This document shows, piece by piece, positions 18,389 to 28,287 of a DNA stretch of 64,000 nucleotides (position 1 is the first letter of the stretch; the number at the start of each line of letters is the position of its first letter). The DNA lies in NCBI RefSeq assembly GCF_003268675.1, contig NZ_CP029378.1:1984001-2048000 (forward strand). The letters are read 5' to 3'. This stretch comes from Streptomyces bacillaris (GTDB taxonomy: Bacteria; Actinomycetota; Actinomycetes; Streptomycetales; Streptomycetaceae). The notes beneath the pieces were generated by a model. That model made no database searches. It was not told the DNA's origin and worked only from the letters and a program-made list of their open reading frames with translations. The position numbers and the translations under genes were made by a program.

Positions 18389-19054
18389 CTACTTCTCCTG
18401 CTTCTCGTCGACGCCCGGTTCGGCGCCGCCCATGTTGTCCTTCTCGCCGTCCTGAACGGTCTCGGCGAGTCCTTGCAGTGCCGCCCAACGGATGTCGACG
18501 GCGTCGTGGTGGTGGCCCGGGTTCTCGTCCAGCCTGATTCCGCATTCGGAACACAGACCGGCGCAGGTCTCCTTGCACACCGGCTGCATGGGCAGTGCGA
18601 GCACTACCGCGTCACGCAGCACTGACTCGAGGTCGAACAGGCCGTCCTCGAGGAAGAACCTGTCCTCGTCGTCCTCGGCGTCGTCGGCCGGGTCCGCAGG
18701 GCGGCCCCGGTCATCGGCGTCAGGGTACGAGAACATCTCCTGGAAATCCGCGTCGACCTCGACGGTCAGCGGCTCCAGACACCTTACGCACTCCCCTTCG
18801 GCGGTTGCACGGGCGGTGCCTGTGACGAGCACCCCTTCCATGACCGATTCGAGTCGGAGGTCCAGCTCCAGGGGCGCGCCTTCCGGCACACCGATGACGC
18901 CGTCGATACCGAGAACCGGTGAACCGGGAGCTTCCACCGAGCGGGAGAGCCGCTTCAGGGCACCGGGACGCCGACCCAGCTCGCGCGTATCGAACACGAG
19001 AGGGCTGCGGTGGTCGAGGTGGCCGTTCAGGGCGTTTCCTGCTTTCGAAATCAT
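18389..19054 (-). CDS. DUF177 / YceD-family protein
   Basis: This is the conserved protein found immediately upstream of rpmF in most bacteria; plant and bacterial homologues are linked to 23S rRNA accumulation. It has about 221 residues from the ATG at 19054. The family motif [22 protein letters not shown] and the second Cys pair [21 protein letters not shown] are present, followed by [10 protein letters not shown]. The start is uncertain: no clear Shine-Dalgarno precedes 19054, and a downstream non-ATG start near LNGHLDHR or an upstream one are alternatives. Confidence 0.85.
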   Translation of the reverse strand: MISKAGNALNGHLDHRSPLVFDTRELGRRPGALKRLSRSVEAPGSPVLGIDGVIGVPEGAPLELDLRLESVMEGVLVTGTARATAEGECVRCLEPLTVEVDADFQEMFSYPDADDRGRPADPADDAEDDEDRFFLEDGLFDLESVLRDAVVLALPMQPVCKETCAGLCSECGIRLDENPGHHHDAVDIRWAALQGLAETVQDGEKDNMGGAEPGVDEKQEK

Positions 19055-19241
19055 GGAGGTCGTGCTTGCTGTGGAGGGGAGAGGCCGTCTGCGGTCCATA
19101 GACGGACTGTTCTGTTCCGTAGCCGAAACGGGCAGCCGGGATCCCGGACCTATGCGCGACCGAGGATTCAGGATACTGGACGGACCGCTCAGCACCCAAT
19201 CGGCCCAGGGCCTCCGCCGCCGGGGCGGGGCCCGGGGGCGG

Positions 19242-20363
19242 TCAGCGGCCCTCTTCGTAGCGGCGCAGCTGCTCCAGGTCGATCATGCTGGTGTCGAAGA
19301 GGCTGGTCTCGTCCAGCGCCCCCGGGCCCTGCTGGGCGGGCACCTGGGGCTGCTGCCAGCCGTAGTCGGGCTGGGACTGCGGCTGGGGCGGGTACGCGGT
19401 GGCGTTCGGGTCGTAGCCGGGGGCGGGCTGCTGGTAGGTCGCGTACGGGTCCGGCACCTGCTGATAGCCGTACGGGTCCTGCGGCTGCTGCTCCTGGTAG
19501 CCGTACGACGCCTGCGCGTACTCGGGCTGGGCGTACTCCCCCTGCCCGTACCCCGGCTCGGCCTGCGGCTGCTGCTGGGGCTGCTCCGGGTAGAGCGGCT
19601 GCTGGGGGACCTGCCGCGGCTCCGGGGTGGCCAGCTCGGCCAGGCCGGCCAGATAGTCGGCGTCGCTGGTGTGGCCCTGGGCGCCCGCCGCGTCCTGGGC
19701 GGCGATGTGCGCGCCGAGGTCGTCGGTGGCGACCCGGCCGTGCAGCTTCTGCCGGCCGCGGCCGACCGCCTCCAGGGTCTTGGCGAGGACGGCCTCGAAG
19801 GCGCCGAACTTGGCGTCCACATAGGCGTCGGCCCGCTGCCGCAGCGTCTCCGGGTCGGTGCTGCGCTCGGGGGCCTCGGCGAAGTCGGGGTCCTGGTAGC
19901 CCTGGTCGTCCAGTCCCTGGCCCCGGCCGAGCAGCTTCTCGCGGCCGCGGTCGACGGAGCCGATGGTCTTGGTGAGGACGACCTCGAAGTTGGCGAGCTT
20001 GCTGTCGACGTAGTCGTCGGCCTCGGCCCGGACCTCCTCGGCCTCGCGGCGGGCCTCGGAGAGGATCCGGTCGGCCTCGCTCTGCGACTGGCGGGCGATC
20101 TCGGTCTCCGCGATCAGGGAGGCGCGCTCGGCGTGCGCGGACCGGATGATCCGCTCCGCCTCCTGGCGGGCCTGCTCCGCGAACTGCTCCTGGCCGCCGA
20201 TCAGCTCCTGGGCCTGGGCGAGCGAGCCGGGCAGGGCCTCGCGTACCTCTTCGAGCATGGCGAGCAGCTCGGCGCGGTTGACCACGCAGGAGGCCGACAT
20301 GGGCATGGCGCGGGCGTTCCCGACCGTTTCGACGATCTCGTCGAGCTTCTTCTGCACGTCCAC
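19242..20363 (-). CDS. DivIVA-like coiled-coil protein with Gln/Tyr/Pro-rich tail
   Basis: The protein has about 373 residues. A short N-terminal domain (DVQKKLDEIVETVGNARAMPMSASCVVNRAELLAMLEEV) precedes a long coiled coil (about 60-150, including EQARQEAERIIRSAHAERASLIAETEIARQ). A repeated segment, YVDSKLANFEVVLTKTIGSVDRGREKL and YVDAKFGAFEAVLAKTLEAVGRGRQKL, indicates an internal duplication. A disordered Gln/Pro/Tyr tail (about 250-345) and an acidic C-terminus (SLFDTSMIDLEQLRRYEEGR) follow. It is a conserved Streptomyces cytoskeletal-like protein encoded beside coaD; function unproven. GTG at 20363 is chosen from similarity to the recalled S. coelicolor N-terminus. Confidence 0.8.
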   Translation of the reverse strand: MDVQKKLDEIVETVGNARAMPMSASCVVNRAELLAMLEEVREALPGSLAQAQELIGGQEQFAEQARQEAERIIRSAHAERASLIAETEIARQSQSEADRILSEARREAEEVRAEADDYVDSKLANFEVVLTKTIGSVDRGREKLLGRGQGLDDQGYQDPDFAEAPERSTDPETLRQRADAYVDAKFGAFEAVLAKTLEAVGRGRQKLHGRVATDDLGAHIAAQDAAGAQGHTSDADYLAGLAELATPEPRQVPQQPLYPEQPQQQPQAEPGYGQGEYAQPEYAQASYGYQEQQPQDPYGYQQVPDPYATYQQPAPGYDPNATAYPPQPQSQPDYGWQQPQVPAQQGPGALDETSLFDTSMIDLEQLRRYEEGR

Positions 20364-20478
20364 CGTGTGCTCGCCACTCTCTGCTGCTCTTCGGAGCTGC
20401 TGCTCTGTTGGAGACGGACGGGACGACTGTAAGGCCAGTCGGCGGCCGCCCGACACCTGGTGACGGACCGTCAGCGCA

Positions 20479-20958
20479 TCAGCGCTTGCCCAGCCGCTCG
20501 GTGAGCGCCTCGTGGACGGTGGGCGGCAGCAGGTGGGAGACGTCGCCGCCCCAGGTCGCGACCTCCTTGACCAGCGAGGACGACAGGAAGCTGTACGTCG
20601 GGTTGGTGGGCACGAAGAGGGTCTCGACGCCCGAGAGGCCGTTGTTCATCTGGGCCATCTGGAGTTCGTAGTCGAAGTCGCTGACGGCCCGCAGGCCCTT
20701 CACGATCGCCGGGATCTCCCGCTGCTTGCAGAAGTCGACCAGCAGGCCGTGGAAGGACTCCACCTCCACGTTGCCGAAGTCGGCGGTCACCTCGCGGATC
20801 AGCTCGATCCGCTCGTCCACGGTGAACAGCCCCTTCTTGGACTGGTTGATCATCACCGCCACGTGCACCACGTCGTACAGCTTGGAGGCTCGTCCGATGA
20901 TGTCGAGATGTCCGTTGGTGATGGGGTCGAAAGACCCCGGACAGACGGCGCGGCGCAC
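20479..20958 (-). CDS. coaD: Phosphopantetheine adenylyltransferase (CoaD)
   Basis: This enzyme transfers AMP from ATP to 4'-phosphopantetheine, the penultimate step of coenzyme A synthesis. It is 159 residues from the GTG at 20958. The nucleotidyltransferase signature [15 protein letters not shown] lies at residues 7-21, and the C-terminal motif [12 protein letters not shown] is present. GAGGGA lies 6 nt before the GTG. An upstream ATG at 20988 ([10 protein letters not shown]) overlaps the rsmD stop as ATGA and would add ten residues; it lacks a ribosome binding site but could be used by coupling. Confidence 0.95.
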   Translation of the reverse strand: MRRAVCPGSFDPITNGHLDIIGRASKLYDVVHVAVMINQSKKGLFTVDERIELIREVTADFGNVEVESFHGLLVDFCKQREIPAIVKGLRAVSDFDYELQMAQMNNGLSGVETLFVPTNPTYSFLSSSLVKEVATWGGDVSHLLPPTVHEALTERLGKR

Positions 20959-20984
20959 TGTGATTCCCTCGCTCTCCGGTCCGG

Positions 20985-21569
20985 TCATCGTGCGTCTTCG
21001 CACGTAGCGGCGGCGCGACCGTACCAAAGCGTTCCCTCGCCGTAGCGACGGGCCCGCAGTGGCTCGAATCCGGCGGGCCAGCCGAATTCTCCGCCCCGGG
21101 TGCTGCGTTCCACGGTGACGAGCGCATCGTCCGTGAGCCACCCCTGGGCACGGAGTGTGAGCAGGATCTCGCGAAGATCGTCGTCGGTGACGGCGTACGG
21201 CGGGTCCAGGAAGACGACGTCGTACGGGTGGGAGGGCGCCGGTCCTGTCACGATCTGTTCGGCTCTGCCCGTACGGACCTCGGCGCCGGGCAGTCCGAGG
21301 GTGCGGACGTTCTCCCGGACGGTGCGCACCGCCTTCTGGTCCGCCTCGACGAGCAGGGCGTGGACCGCGCCCCGGGAGAGCGCTTCGAGGCCGACGGCGC
21401 CCGATCCGGCGTACAGATCGGCGACGCGGATGCCGTCGAGGGTGCCGAGCAGCGCTTCCCAGGTGGAGAAGAGGCCCTCCCGCGCACGGTCGGAGGTGGG
21501 GCGGGTGCCGGTGCCGGGCGGTACGGCGAGGCGGCGTCCGCCGGCCGTTCCGGCGATCACGCGGGTCAT
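20985..21569 (-). CDS. rsmD: 16S rRNA (guanine966-N2)-methyltransferase RsmD
   Basis: This SAM-dependent methyltransferase has 194 residues. Motif I is [19 protein letters not shown] and the catalytic motif IV is VFLDPPY. The N-terminus [19 protein letters not shown] is typical. It is encoded directly upstream of coaD, the usual bacterial pairing, with an ATGA overlap to a possible coaD start. Confidence 0.95.
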   Translation of the reverse strand: MTRVIAGTAGGRRLAVPPGTGTRPTSDRAREGLFSTWEALLGTLDGIRVADLYAGSGAVGLEALSRGAVHALLVEADQKAVRTVRENVRTLGLPGAEVRTGRAEQIVTGPAPSHPYDVVFLDPPYAVTDDDLREILLTLRAQGWLTDDALVTVERSTRGGEFGWPAGFEPLRARRYGEGTLWYGRAAATCEDAR

Positions 21570-21718
21570 GGGTGTCGGGTCCTCGGGGTCGGGATCTGTA
21601 CGGGTCGGCGCGCATGGGTGGCCGCGTGCCGCTGTGCGTCCACGATATGGCGTACGGCCGGGACCGGCAGGGCGGCCCCGTGGCTCACGTACCGGCCCGC
21701 CCGGATCCGCCCGGGCGC

Positions 21719-23992
21719 TCACCCCTTGTCGAGATACTCCTCGCGCTCCTTGTCCAGCAGGGCGGCCAGCACCGTGCGCAGCTCCGGCAGGTGCTCCAGC
21801 TCCGGGTCGGCGGCGACGATCGCGACGGCCTCCTCGCGGGCGGCGGCGATCACCTCCTCGTCGTCGATGACGGTGAGCATCCGGAGCGAGGAGCGCACCC
21901 CGGACTGGGCCTGGCCGAGCACATCGCCCTCGCGGCGCTGCTCCAGGTCGATCCGGGAGAGCTCGAAGCCGTCGAGGGTGGCGGCGACGGCGGAGAGGCG
22001 GGCGCGGGCGGGGCTCGCCTCGTGGGCCTCGCTGACCAGCAGACAGAGCCCGGGGGCGGAGCCACGGCCGACGCGGCCGCGGAGCTGGTGGAGCTGGGAG
22101 ACGCCGAACCGGTCGGCGTCCATGATCACCATGGCGGTGGCGTTGGGGACGTTGACCCCGACCTCGATGACGGTGGTGGCGACCAGGACGTCGACGTCAC
22201 CGGCGGCGAACCGGCGCATCACGTCGTCCTTCTCGTCGGGGTGCATCCGGCCGTGGAGCACTTCGACGCTCAGCCCGGCCAGCGCGCCCTTGCGCAGCTC
22301 GTCCGCGACCTCCAGGACGGCGAGCGGGGGCCGCTTCTCGGGGTCCTCATCGGGGGCCGCCTTCTTGGCCTTGGCCTTCTTCGCGCCCTTCCCGTCCTCC
22401 TCGGCCTCGTCCCCGATGCGGGGGCAGACCACGTACGCCTGGTGGCCGTTCTCCACCTCCTCCCGGACGCGCTCCCAGGCGCGGGCGAGGAAGTGCGGCT
22501 TGTCCTTGGCGGGGACGACATGGCTGGCGATCGGGGAGCGGCCGGCCGGGAGCTGGTCCAGGACGGAGGTCTCCAGGTCCCCGAAGACCGTCATGGCGAC
22601 CGTGCGCGGAATGGGGGTGGCGGTCATGACGAGCAGGTGGGGCGGCTGCTTGCCCTTGGAGCGGAGGGCGTCGCGCTGCTCCACGCCGAAGCGGTGCTGC
22701 TCGTCGACGACGACGAGGCCCAGGTCGTGGAACTGGACTTTGTCCTCGATGAGGGCGTGGGTGCCGATGACGATCCCGGCCTCGCCGGTGACCAGGTCGA
22801 GCAGGGCCTGACGGCGGGCGGCCGCGCCCATGGAGCCGGTGAGCAGGACGACCTTGGTCCCCTGCTCGGATCCCCCCAGCGCCCGCCCGTCGCCCGACCG
22901 CCGCCCCTCATCGAGAGGCGCTTCGCGCCACAGCCCCCAATTGTCGGCCAGCTCCCCCATCATCTCGGTGATCGAGCGGTGGTGCTGCTGGGCGAGGACC
23001 TCGGTGGGGGCGAGCATCGCGGCCTGGCCGCCCGCGTCGACGACGGTGAGCATGGCGCGCAGGGCGACCATGGTCTTTCCGGAGCCGACCTCGCCCTGGA
23101 GGAGGCGGTGCATGGGGTGTTCGGTGGCCAGGTCGTCGAAGATCTCCTTGCTGACCTTCTCCTGGCCCTCGGTGAGGGTGAACGGCAGCTTCGCGTCGAA
23201 GGCGTCCAGCAGCCCGCCCTCGACGGGGCGGCGGGCGACGGCGGGGAGCTGGGTGTCGGCGTAGCGGCGGCGGGCCAGGGCGACCTGGAGGACGAAGGCC
23301 TCGTCCCACTTGAGCCGGGCCTTGGCGTCCTCGATGTCCGCCTTGGTCTGCGGGCGGTGGACCTTGAGCAGGGCCTCGGGCAGCGGGGTGAAGCCGCGCC
23401 CCTCGCGCAGGGAGGCGGGCAGCGGGTCCACCGCGTCCTGGGCGCTGGGCAGCACGGCGTCCACGGCCTTGGCGATCCGCCAGGAGTCGAGCTGCTTGCA
23501 GGCGGGATAGATCGGCAGCAGCCGTCCGGCGAAGGCGTCCACGGCCTCGGTCGCCTCGTCGGCGTCGGAGGCGTCGAGCAGTTGGTACGTGGGGTGGGCG
23601 AGCTGCATCTTCCGGTTGAAGACGGAGACCTTGCCCGCGAACATCGCCTGGCGGCCCGGCAGCAGCTCCTTGTGCGGCTTGTGGACGCCGTGGCCGAAGA
23701 AGACCAGCTGGAGGCGGCCGCTGCCGTCGGTGAGGGTGACCTCCAGGCGCTTGCCCTGGCCGTTGTTGAACATCAGGATCCGGGCGTCCGCGACCTGGGC
23801 GACGACCGTGACGTGCTCGTCCAGCGGGAGGTCGGCCAGCGCGGTCAGCTTGCCGCGCTCCTCGTACCGCCGCGGGTAGTGGTGCAGCAGATCCCCGACC
23901 GTGTGCAGGTCGAGGTGTTCGGCCATCACCTTCGCGGTGGCTCCGCCGAGCAGCTTCTTGAGAGGTTCATCGAACGAGGACACGCGATCCAT
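21719..23992 (-). CDS. recG: ATP-dependent DNA helicase RecG
   Basis: This branch-migrating helicase, about 757 residues, rescues stalled forks. The N-terminal wedge OB domain is followed by Walker A LLQGEVGSGKTMVAL, DEQH box VVVDEQHRFGVEQR, MTATPIPRT and helicase motif VI QLRGRVGRG. A Lys/Ala/Asp-rich insert (KGAKKAKAKKAAPDEDPEKRP) sits in the C-terminal helicase lobe. ATG at 23992 is used here; a GTG at 23983 is three codons downstream. It is probably co-transcribed with the upstream DAK2 gene, the usual actinobacterial arrangement. Confidence 0.95.
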   Translation of the reverse strand: MDRVSSFDEPLKKLLGGATAKVMAEHLDLHTVGDLLHHYPRRYEERGKLTALADLPLDEHVTVVAQVADARILMFNNGQGKRLEVTLTDGSGRLQLVFFGHGVHKPHKELLPGRQAMFAGKVSVFNRKMQLAHPTYQLLDASDADEATEAVDAFAGRLLPIYPACKQLDSWRIAKAVDAVLPSAQDAVDPLPASLREGRGFTPLPEALLKVHRPQTKADIEDAKARLKWDEAFVLQVALARRRYADTQLPAVARRPVEGGLLDAFDAKLPFTLTEGQEKVSKEIFDDLATEHPMHRLLQGEVGSGKTMVALRAMLTVVDAGGQAAMLAPTEVLAQQHHRSITEMMGELADNWGLWREAPLDEGRRSGDGRALGGSEQGTKVVLLTGSMGAAARRQALLDLVTGEAGIVIGTHALIEDKVQFHDLGLVVVDEQHRFGVEQRDALRSKGKQPPHLLVMTATPIPRTVAMTVFGDLETSVLDQLPAGRSPIASHVVPAKDKPHFLARAWERVREEVENGHQAYVVCPRIGDEAEEDGKGAKKAKAKKAAPDEDPEKRPPLAVLEVADELRKGALAGLSVEVLHGRMHPDEKDDVMRRFAAGDVDVLVATTVIEVGVNVPNATAMVIMDADRFGVSQLHQLRGRVGRGSAPGLCLLVSEAHEASPARARLSAVAATLDGFELSRIDLEQRREGDVLGQAQSGVRSSLRMLTVIDDEEVIAAAREEAVAIVAADPELEHLPELRTVLAALLDKEREEYLDKG

Positions 23993-24044
23993 TGCACACC
24001 ACGCCACTGACAACCGTCCGCCGGGCACGCACACCCGGCTCCGG

Positions 24045-25700
24045 TCACTCGACGCCGATCAGCAGCGGCGCGCGCTGGTGGCCGCCCCGGTAGACGACGG
24101 TGTCCACGGCGAGGTGGCCCTCGCGTACGTACTCCTCCAGCGCGTCCGCCAAGGTGTCCGGGACGTCCTCCCCCAGGACCAGGGTGACCAGTTCGCCGCC
24201 GGCCGCCAGCATCCGGTCCAGCACCGTGCGGGCGGTGGTCTGGACGTCGGCCCCGATCACGGCCACGTCCCCGTCGATCAGCCCGAGGACGTCCCCGGCC
24301 TGGCAGATGCCCGCCATGGTCCACGACCGGTGCTCGGCCACGGCCAGTTCGGCGTAGCGGGTGGCCCCGGCGGCGGCGGTCATGGCGACCACGTCCTCGT
24401 CGAAGCCCCGGTCCGGCTCGTGCACGGCGAGGGCGGCGATGCCCTGGACGGCGGCGCGGGTGGGGACGAGGGCGACCCGGACCCCCTCGGTCCTGGCCTG
24501 TTCGGCGGCGGCGGCCGCGGTGTGGCGCAGGGCCGCGTCGTTGGGCAGGAGCACCACCTCGCGGGCGTGGGCGCGGCGGATGGCGTCGACCAGTTCGCCG
24601 CTGGCGGGGGGTTCGCCGGGGCGGGCGATCACGGTGGTGGCGCCCGCCTCGGTGCAGAGCCCGGCCAGCCCGTCGCCGGGGACCACGACGACCACGGCGC
24701 GCTGGGCCGGTTCGGCCTGGACGCGGACGTCGTGGCCGCTCTCGGTGGCGAAGTGGGTGATGCGGATGCGGTACGGCCGCCCGGCCTCGACGCCCGCCTC
24801 CACGGCGGCCCCGGCGTCGTCGACGTGGACGTGCACGTGCCAGAGGCCGTCGCCGCCCACCACGACCAGGGAGTCACCGAGCGCGTCGAGCCGGGCGCGC
24901 AGCCGGTCCACCTGCTCGTCGCGGGCCTCCAGGAGGTAGATCACCTCGAAGGCGGGCCCGCCGCCCCCGGCCTCCTCGGGGCAGTCGAGCGGGCCGTCGG
25001 CCACCGTGGCCGCGGCGACCGCTCCGGCCGGGCCGACGGCACCGGTGCGCGGCTCCCGTACCGGCGCCTGTCCGGTCACCGCCTCCAGCAGCGCCCCCAG
25101 GACCGTCACCAGCCCCCGTCCCCCGGCGTCCACGACCCCGGCGCGGCCGAGCACGGCGAGCTGCTCCGGGGTCCTCGCCAGCGCGGCGCGCGCCCCCTCG
25201 TACGCGGCGCGCACCACGGCGTGCAGGTCCCCGGCGTCCCCGCGCGCGGCTTCGGCGGCCGCCGTGGCGACGGTGAGCACCGTGCCCTCCACGGGGTGGG
25301 CGACGGCCTGCCGGGCGGCGTCGGCGGCGCGGGCCAGGGCGAGGCCGAGGTGGTCCGCGTCGCTGCCCTCGGCCAGCACCCCGGCCATCCCGCGCAGCAG
25401 CTGGGCCAGGATCGTGCCGGAGTTCCCGCGGGCGCCGATCAGGGCGCCGTGCGCCATGGCGCGTACGGCGTCGGCGGTGGCGGGGGTGGTGGTGCCGGTC
25501 TCATGGGCGGCGAAGACGGCTTCGACGGCCGCGGCGGCGGACTCGACGGTCAGATAGAGGTTGGTCCCGGTGTCCCCGTCGGCGATGGGATAGACGTTGA
25601 TCGCATCGATCTCCGTACGCTCCCGGCCCAGGGCCTCCAGGGCCAGTGAGCACCAGGTGCGCACCGCGACGGCGTTCAGGTCGTCGGGGAGCTGCGGCAC
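24045..25700 (-). CDS. DAK2-domain protein, FakA/YloV-like fatty acid kinase subunit
   Basis: The 551-residue protein has an N-terminal DAK2 (DhaL-like) ATP-binding domain with YPIADGDTGTNLYLTVESA and ALIGARGNSGTILAQLLRG. Middle and C-terminal domains follow (EVIYLLEARDEQVDRLRARLDALGDSLVVVGGDGLWHVHVHVDD and a C-terminal EDVPDTLADALEEYVRE block). This is the architecture of FakA, the kinase that phosphorylates fatty acids presented by FakB/DegV proteins. No FakB gene is adjacent. The GTG start has an excellent AAGGAGGA site. It lies 52 bp upstream of recG. Confidence 0.85.
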   Translation of the reverse strand: MPQLPDDLNAVAVRTWCSLALEALGRERTEIDAINVYPIADGDTGTNLYLTVESAAAAVEAVFAAHETGTTTPATADAVRAMAHGALIGARGNSGTILAQLLRGMAGVLAEGSDADHLGLALARAADAARQAVAHPVEGTVLTVATAAAEAARGDAGDLHAVVRAAYEGARAALARTPEQLAVLGRAGVVDAGGRGLVTVLGALLEAVTGQAPVREPRTGAVGPAGAVAAATVADGPLDCPEEAGGGGPAFEVIYLLEARDEQVDRLRARLDALGDSLVVVGGDGLWHVHVHVDDAGAAVEAGVEAGRPYRIRITHFATESGHDVRVQAEPAQRAVVVVVPGDGLAGLCTEAGATTVIARPGEPPASGELVDAIRRAHAREVVLLPNDAALRHTAAAAAEQARTEGVRVALVPTRAAVQGIAALAVHEPDRGFDEDVVAMTAAAGATRYAELAVAEHRSWTMAGICQAGDVLGLIDGDVAVIGADVQTTARTVLDRMLAAGGELVTLVLGEDVPDTLADALEEYVREGHLAVDTVVYRGGHQRAPLLIGVE

Positions 25701-25822
25701 CGATGGTCCTCCTTGAAGCGGCCGTGGCAACGGGCTGCACCGCAGGTTAGCCCGCCTTCCTGAGCCCCGGCAGGGACAGGGGGCGGGAGAGGGACGGTCC
25801 CACCCGTGGTAGTTTCGTATCT

Positions 25823-25870
25823 CCGAAGCAGGCGTTGTATGCTGCTTCGGTTGCCCGACGAGAGTCGGGC
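25823..25870 (+). promoter_or_regulatory. rpmB leader with two small hairpins
   Basis: Two inverted repeats lie 85-130 bp before rpmB: ccgaagca/tgcttcgg (25823-25830 with 25843-25850) and gcccgac/gtcgggc (25853-25859 with 25864-25870). A TATGCT hexamer at 25838-25843 could be a -10 box, but no good -35 was found. They may mark a promoter or a leader structure. Confidence 0.3.
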
Positions 25871-25955
25871 CATTCCTCCGGTACCGCCACTTCATTCAAT
25901 GATTCCGGCGCGCCGGAATTCACTGTAAGTGCATCTGAAGTCTTTGGAGTGACCC

Positions 25956-26141
25956 GTGGCTGCCAACTGCGACGTCTGCGGCAAGGGGCCGGGCTTCGGC
26001 AACAGCATTTCGCACTCGCACCGCCGTACGTCCCGTCGCTGGAACCCCAACATCCAGCGCGTGCGTGCCGTGGTCGGTCGAACGCCGAAGCGGCTCAACG
26101 TCTGCACCTCGTGCATCAAGGCCGGCAAGGTCGCGCGCTGA
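25956..26141 (+). CDS. rpmB: 50S ribosomal protein L28
   Basis: The 61-residue ribosomal protein begins [32 protein letters not shown] and has two Cys pairs, CDVC and CTSC, so it is the zinc-binding (C+) form. GTG start at 25956 with GGAG upstream. It is transcribed alone and followed at once by a strong terminator. Streptomycetes often carry a second, zinc-free L28 elsewhere. Confidence 0.97.
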   Translation: MAANCDVCGKGPGFGNSISHSHRRTSRRWNPNIQRVRAVVGRTPKRLNVCTSCIKAGKVAR

Positions 26142-26175
26142 CGTTTCCGTCGTAGCGCAGCCTTCCGGTTGCCCG

Positions 26176-26210
26176 AAAAGCCGGTCCACCTCGGTGGACC
26201 GGCTTTTTGC
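26176..26210. terminator. Strong bidirectional terminator after rpmB
   Basis: A perfect 15-bp stem (aaaagccggtccacc / ggtggaccggctttt) with a 2-nt TC loop and a T-run on the plus strand (A-run on the left gives a T-run on the minus strand). It serves rpmB and the convergent thiD. Confidence 0.92.
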
Positions 26211-26229
26211 TGTGCTCATCCGGCGGTGA

Positions 26230-27039
26230 TCATTCGGCGAGGCGAGTGCGCCAGCCGTGGTCGACCGGGCCGATGCCGCCGCCGAGCGGGAATCCGGCCC
26301 GGATCGCGCCGGTGACGTAGGCCTTCGCGCTCTCCACCGCCGTGGGCACGTCCTGGCCGAGCGCGAGCCCGGAGGCGACGGCGGAGGCGAGGGTGCAGCC
26401 GGTGCCGTGGGTGTGCCGGTTGTCGTAGCGGGGGGCGCGCAGCCAGTGTTCCGCGCTCCCGTCGGTGAGCAGGTCCACCGCGTCGCCGGTCAGATGGCCG
26501 CCCTTGATCAGCGCCCAGCGGGGCCCGAAGGCGAGGATCTCCTCGGCGGCCCGGCGCATCCCGCTCTCGTCGGTGACCGTGACCCCGGTGAGCTGTGCCA
26601 CCTCGTCGAGGTTCGGGGTGGCGACGGTGGCGACGGGCAGCAGCTTCGTCCGTACGGAATCGAGCGCCTCGGCGGCCAGCAGAGCGTCGCCGTGCTTGGA
26701 GACCCCGACCGGGTCGACGACGACGGGGGCGTCGGTGGCGGCGAGGAGTTCCGCGACGGTCTCCACGAGGGCGGCCGACGCGAGCATCCCGGTCTTCACC
26801 GCCTGGACGCCGATGTCGTCGACGACGCTGTGGTACTGGGCGCGTACGGCCTCCACCGGAAGCTCCCACGCGCCCTGGACACCGAGGGAGTTCTGTGCGG
26901 TGACGGCGGTGAGGACGCTCATGCCGTGGACGCCGTGGGCGAGCATGGTCTTCAGGTCGGCCTGGATTCCCGCACCGCCGCCGGAGTCGGAACCGGCGAC
27001 GGTGAGCACGCGGGGCGGTACAGCGGTACGTATGGGCAT
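26230..27039 (-). CDS. thiD: Hydroxymethylpyrimidine/phosphomethylpyrimidine kinase
   Basis: This bifunctional HMP/HMP-P kinase of thiamine synthesis has 269 residues. Ribokinase-family motifs: [18 protein letters not shown] near the N-terminus, [35 protein letters not shown], and [15 protein letters not shown], which holds the catalytic Asp-equivalent anion hole region. ATG at 27039 is preferred; a TTG three codons upstream is possible and neither has a clear ribosome binding site. It follows thiL by 36 bp. Confidence 0.94.
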   Translation of the reverse strand: MPIRTAVPPRVLTVAGSDSGGGAGIQADLKTMLAHGVHGMSVLTAVTAQNSLGVQGAWELPVEAVRAQYHSVVDDIGVQAVKTGMLASAALVETVAELLAATDAPVVVDPVGVSKHGDALLAAEALDSVRTKLLPVATVATPNLDEVAQLTGVTVTDESGMRRAAEEILAFGPRWALIKGGHLTGDAVDLLTDGSAEHWLRAPRYDNRHTHGTGCTLASAVASGLALGQDVPTAVESAKAYVTGAIRAGFPLGGGIGPVDHGWRTRLAE

Positions 27040-27075
27040 GCGCAGCAATCTAACGGGAGCCCCCGCGCGACCTGG

Positions 27076-28047
27076 TCAGTAGGTGTCCTCGATCGTGCCG
27101 AAGTGGTCCCAGCCGCCCTTGCTGGTCCAGGGCGCTCCGTCGACGGTGACCTGGGGCAGGGCGGAGGGGTTGAGGACCTCTCCGATCACCTTCCAGCGGG
27201 CGGGGAGTTTGGCGTCGGGCGGGAAGGTGGCCACGATCGCGTGGTCCTCTCCCCCGGTCAGCACCCACTGGAGCGGGTCGACGCCGACGGCCTGGCCGAT
27301 GTCGGACATCTGCGAGGGGATGTCGATGAGGCCGGAGCGCAGGTCGATGCGGACCTTGCTGGCCTCCGCGATGTGCCCGAGGTCCGCGACGAGCCCGTCG
27401 CTGACGTCGGTCATCGCGGTGGCGCCGAGCCCGGCGGCGGCGGGGCCCGCGTGGTACGGCGGTTCGGGGCGGCGGTGGGCCTCGACGAAGGCGCGGGGCG
27501 AGCGGAAGCCCCGGGAGAGCACGGCGTACCCGGCGGCGGACCAGCCGAGCCAGCCGGTGACGGCTACGACATCGCCGGGGCGTGCGCCGGCGCGGGTGAC
27601 CGGCTCGTGGTTGCGCAGGTCGCCGAGGGCCGTGATGGAGACGGTGATCGTGTCACCGCCGACCACATCGCCGCCGACGACGGCCGCCCCCGCCACCTGG
27701 CACTCGTCCCGCAGCCCGTCCATCAGCTCGGCGGCCCAGGTGACCGGGAGGTCGGCGGGGACCACCAGGCCGAGGAGCAGAGCGGTGGGCACGGCGCCCA
27801 TGGCGGCGATGTCGGCGAGGTTCTGGGCCGCCGCCTTGCGGCCGACGTCGTACGCCGTCGACCAGTCGCGGCGGAAGTGCCGCCCTTCCAGCAGGATGTC
27901 CGTACTGGCCACGACCCTGCGGTCGGGGGCGGCCACGACCGCGGCGTCGTCGCCGGGCCCCAGCCGTACCGCCGGAGTGGTGGTGAGCCGGGACGTCAGC
28001 TCTCTGATGAGGCCGAACTCCCCCAACTCGCCCACGGTTCCCTTCAC
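27076..28047 (-). CDS. thiL: Thiamine-monophosphate kinase
   Basis: This enzyme phosphorylates thiamine monophosphate to thiamine diphosphate. It is 323 residues, with LGPGDDAAVV (about residues 29-38), STDILLEGRHFRRDW, AAQNLADIAAMGA and TDVSDGLVADLGHIA motifs and the C-terminal LTGGEDHAIVATFP. The GTG at 28047 has a GAGGTGAG site. It forms a thiL-thiD pair. I saw no TPP riboswitch in the 240-bp upstream region. Confidence 0.95.
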   Translation of the reverse strand: MKGTVGELGEFGLIRELTSRLTTTPAVRLGPGDDAAVVAAPDRRVVASTDILLEGRHFRRDWSTAYDVGRKAAAQNLADIAAMGAVPTALLLGLVVPADLPVTWAAELMDGLRDECQVAGAAVVGGDVVGGDTITVSITALGDLRNHEPVTRAGARPGDVVAVTGWLGWSAAGYAVLSRGFRSPRAFVEAHRRPEPPYHAGPAAAGLGATAMTDVSDGLVADLGHIAEASKVRIDLRSGLIDIPSQMSDIGQAVGVDPLQWVLTGGEDHAIVATFPPDAKLPARWKVIGEVLNPSALPQVTVDGAPWTSKGGWDHFGTIEDTY

Positions 28048-28111
28048 CGAGTCTCACCTCTCATCTATCGCCCCGGACACCCGTCCGGGCCCCCGGTCGC
28101 GAGCCGTCACT

Positions 28112-28150
28112 GCTGTCGGTACCGTCAGGAGAGCTGTCGGCACCGTCAAG
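28112..28150. repeat. Two 18-bp direct repeats in the thiL / Lrp-like divergent region
   Basis: gctgtcggtaccgtcagg (28112-28129) and gctgtcggcaccgtcaag (28133-28150) differ at two positions and are spaced by 21 bp, two helical turns. They lie between the divergent thiL and Lrp-like genes and could be tandem sites for a regulator. No regulator is known to me for this sequence. Confidence 0.4.
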
Positions 28151-28287
28151 GGATACGTCAACTTCCGCACTCCGCACGCCACGCTGTGGACGTCATACGT
28201 CCCGTAGGTCTCCCCGTCACCCTCCGCGACGCGATAACGTGGCGTCCCTTTCCCCCACATGATCCTCGTGGCCGCCCTGGAGGTTCC

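Noticed and set aside
19500..19620. Repetitive sequence in the DivIVA-like gene
   Set aside because: It reflects the Gln/Tyr/Pro-rich protein tail, not an independent DNA repeat or CRISPR.
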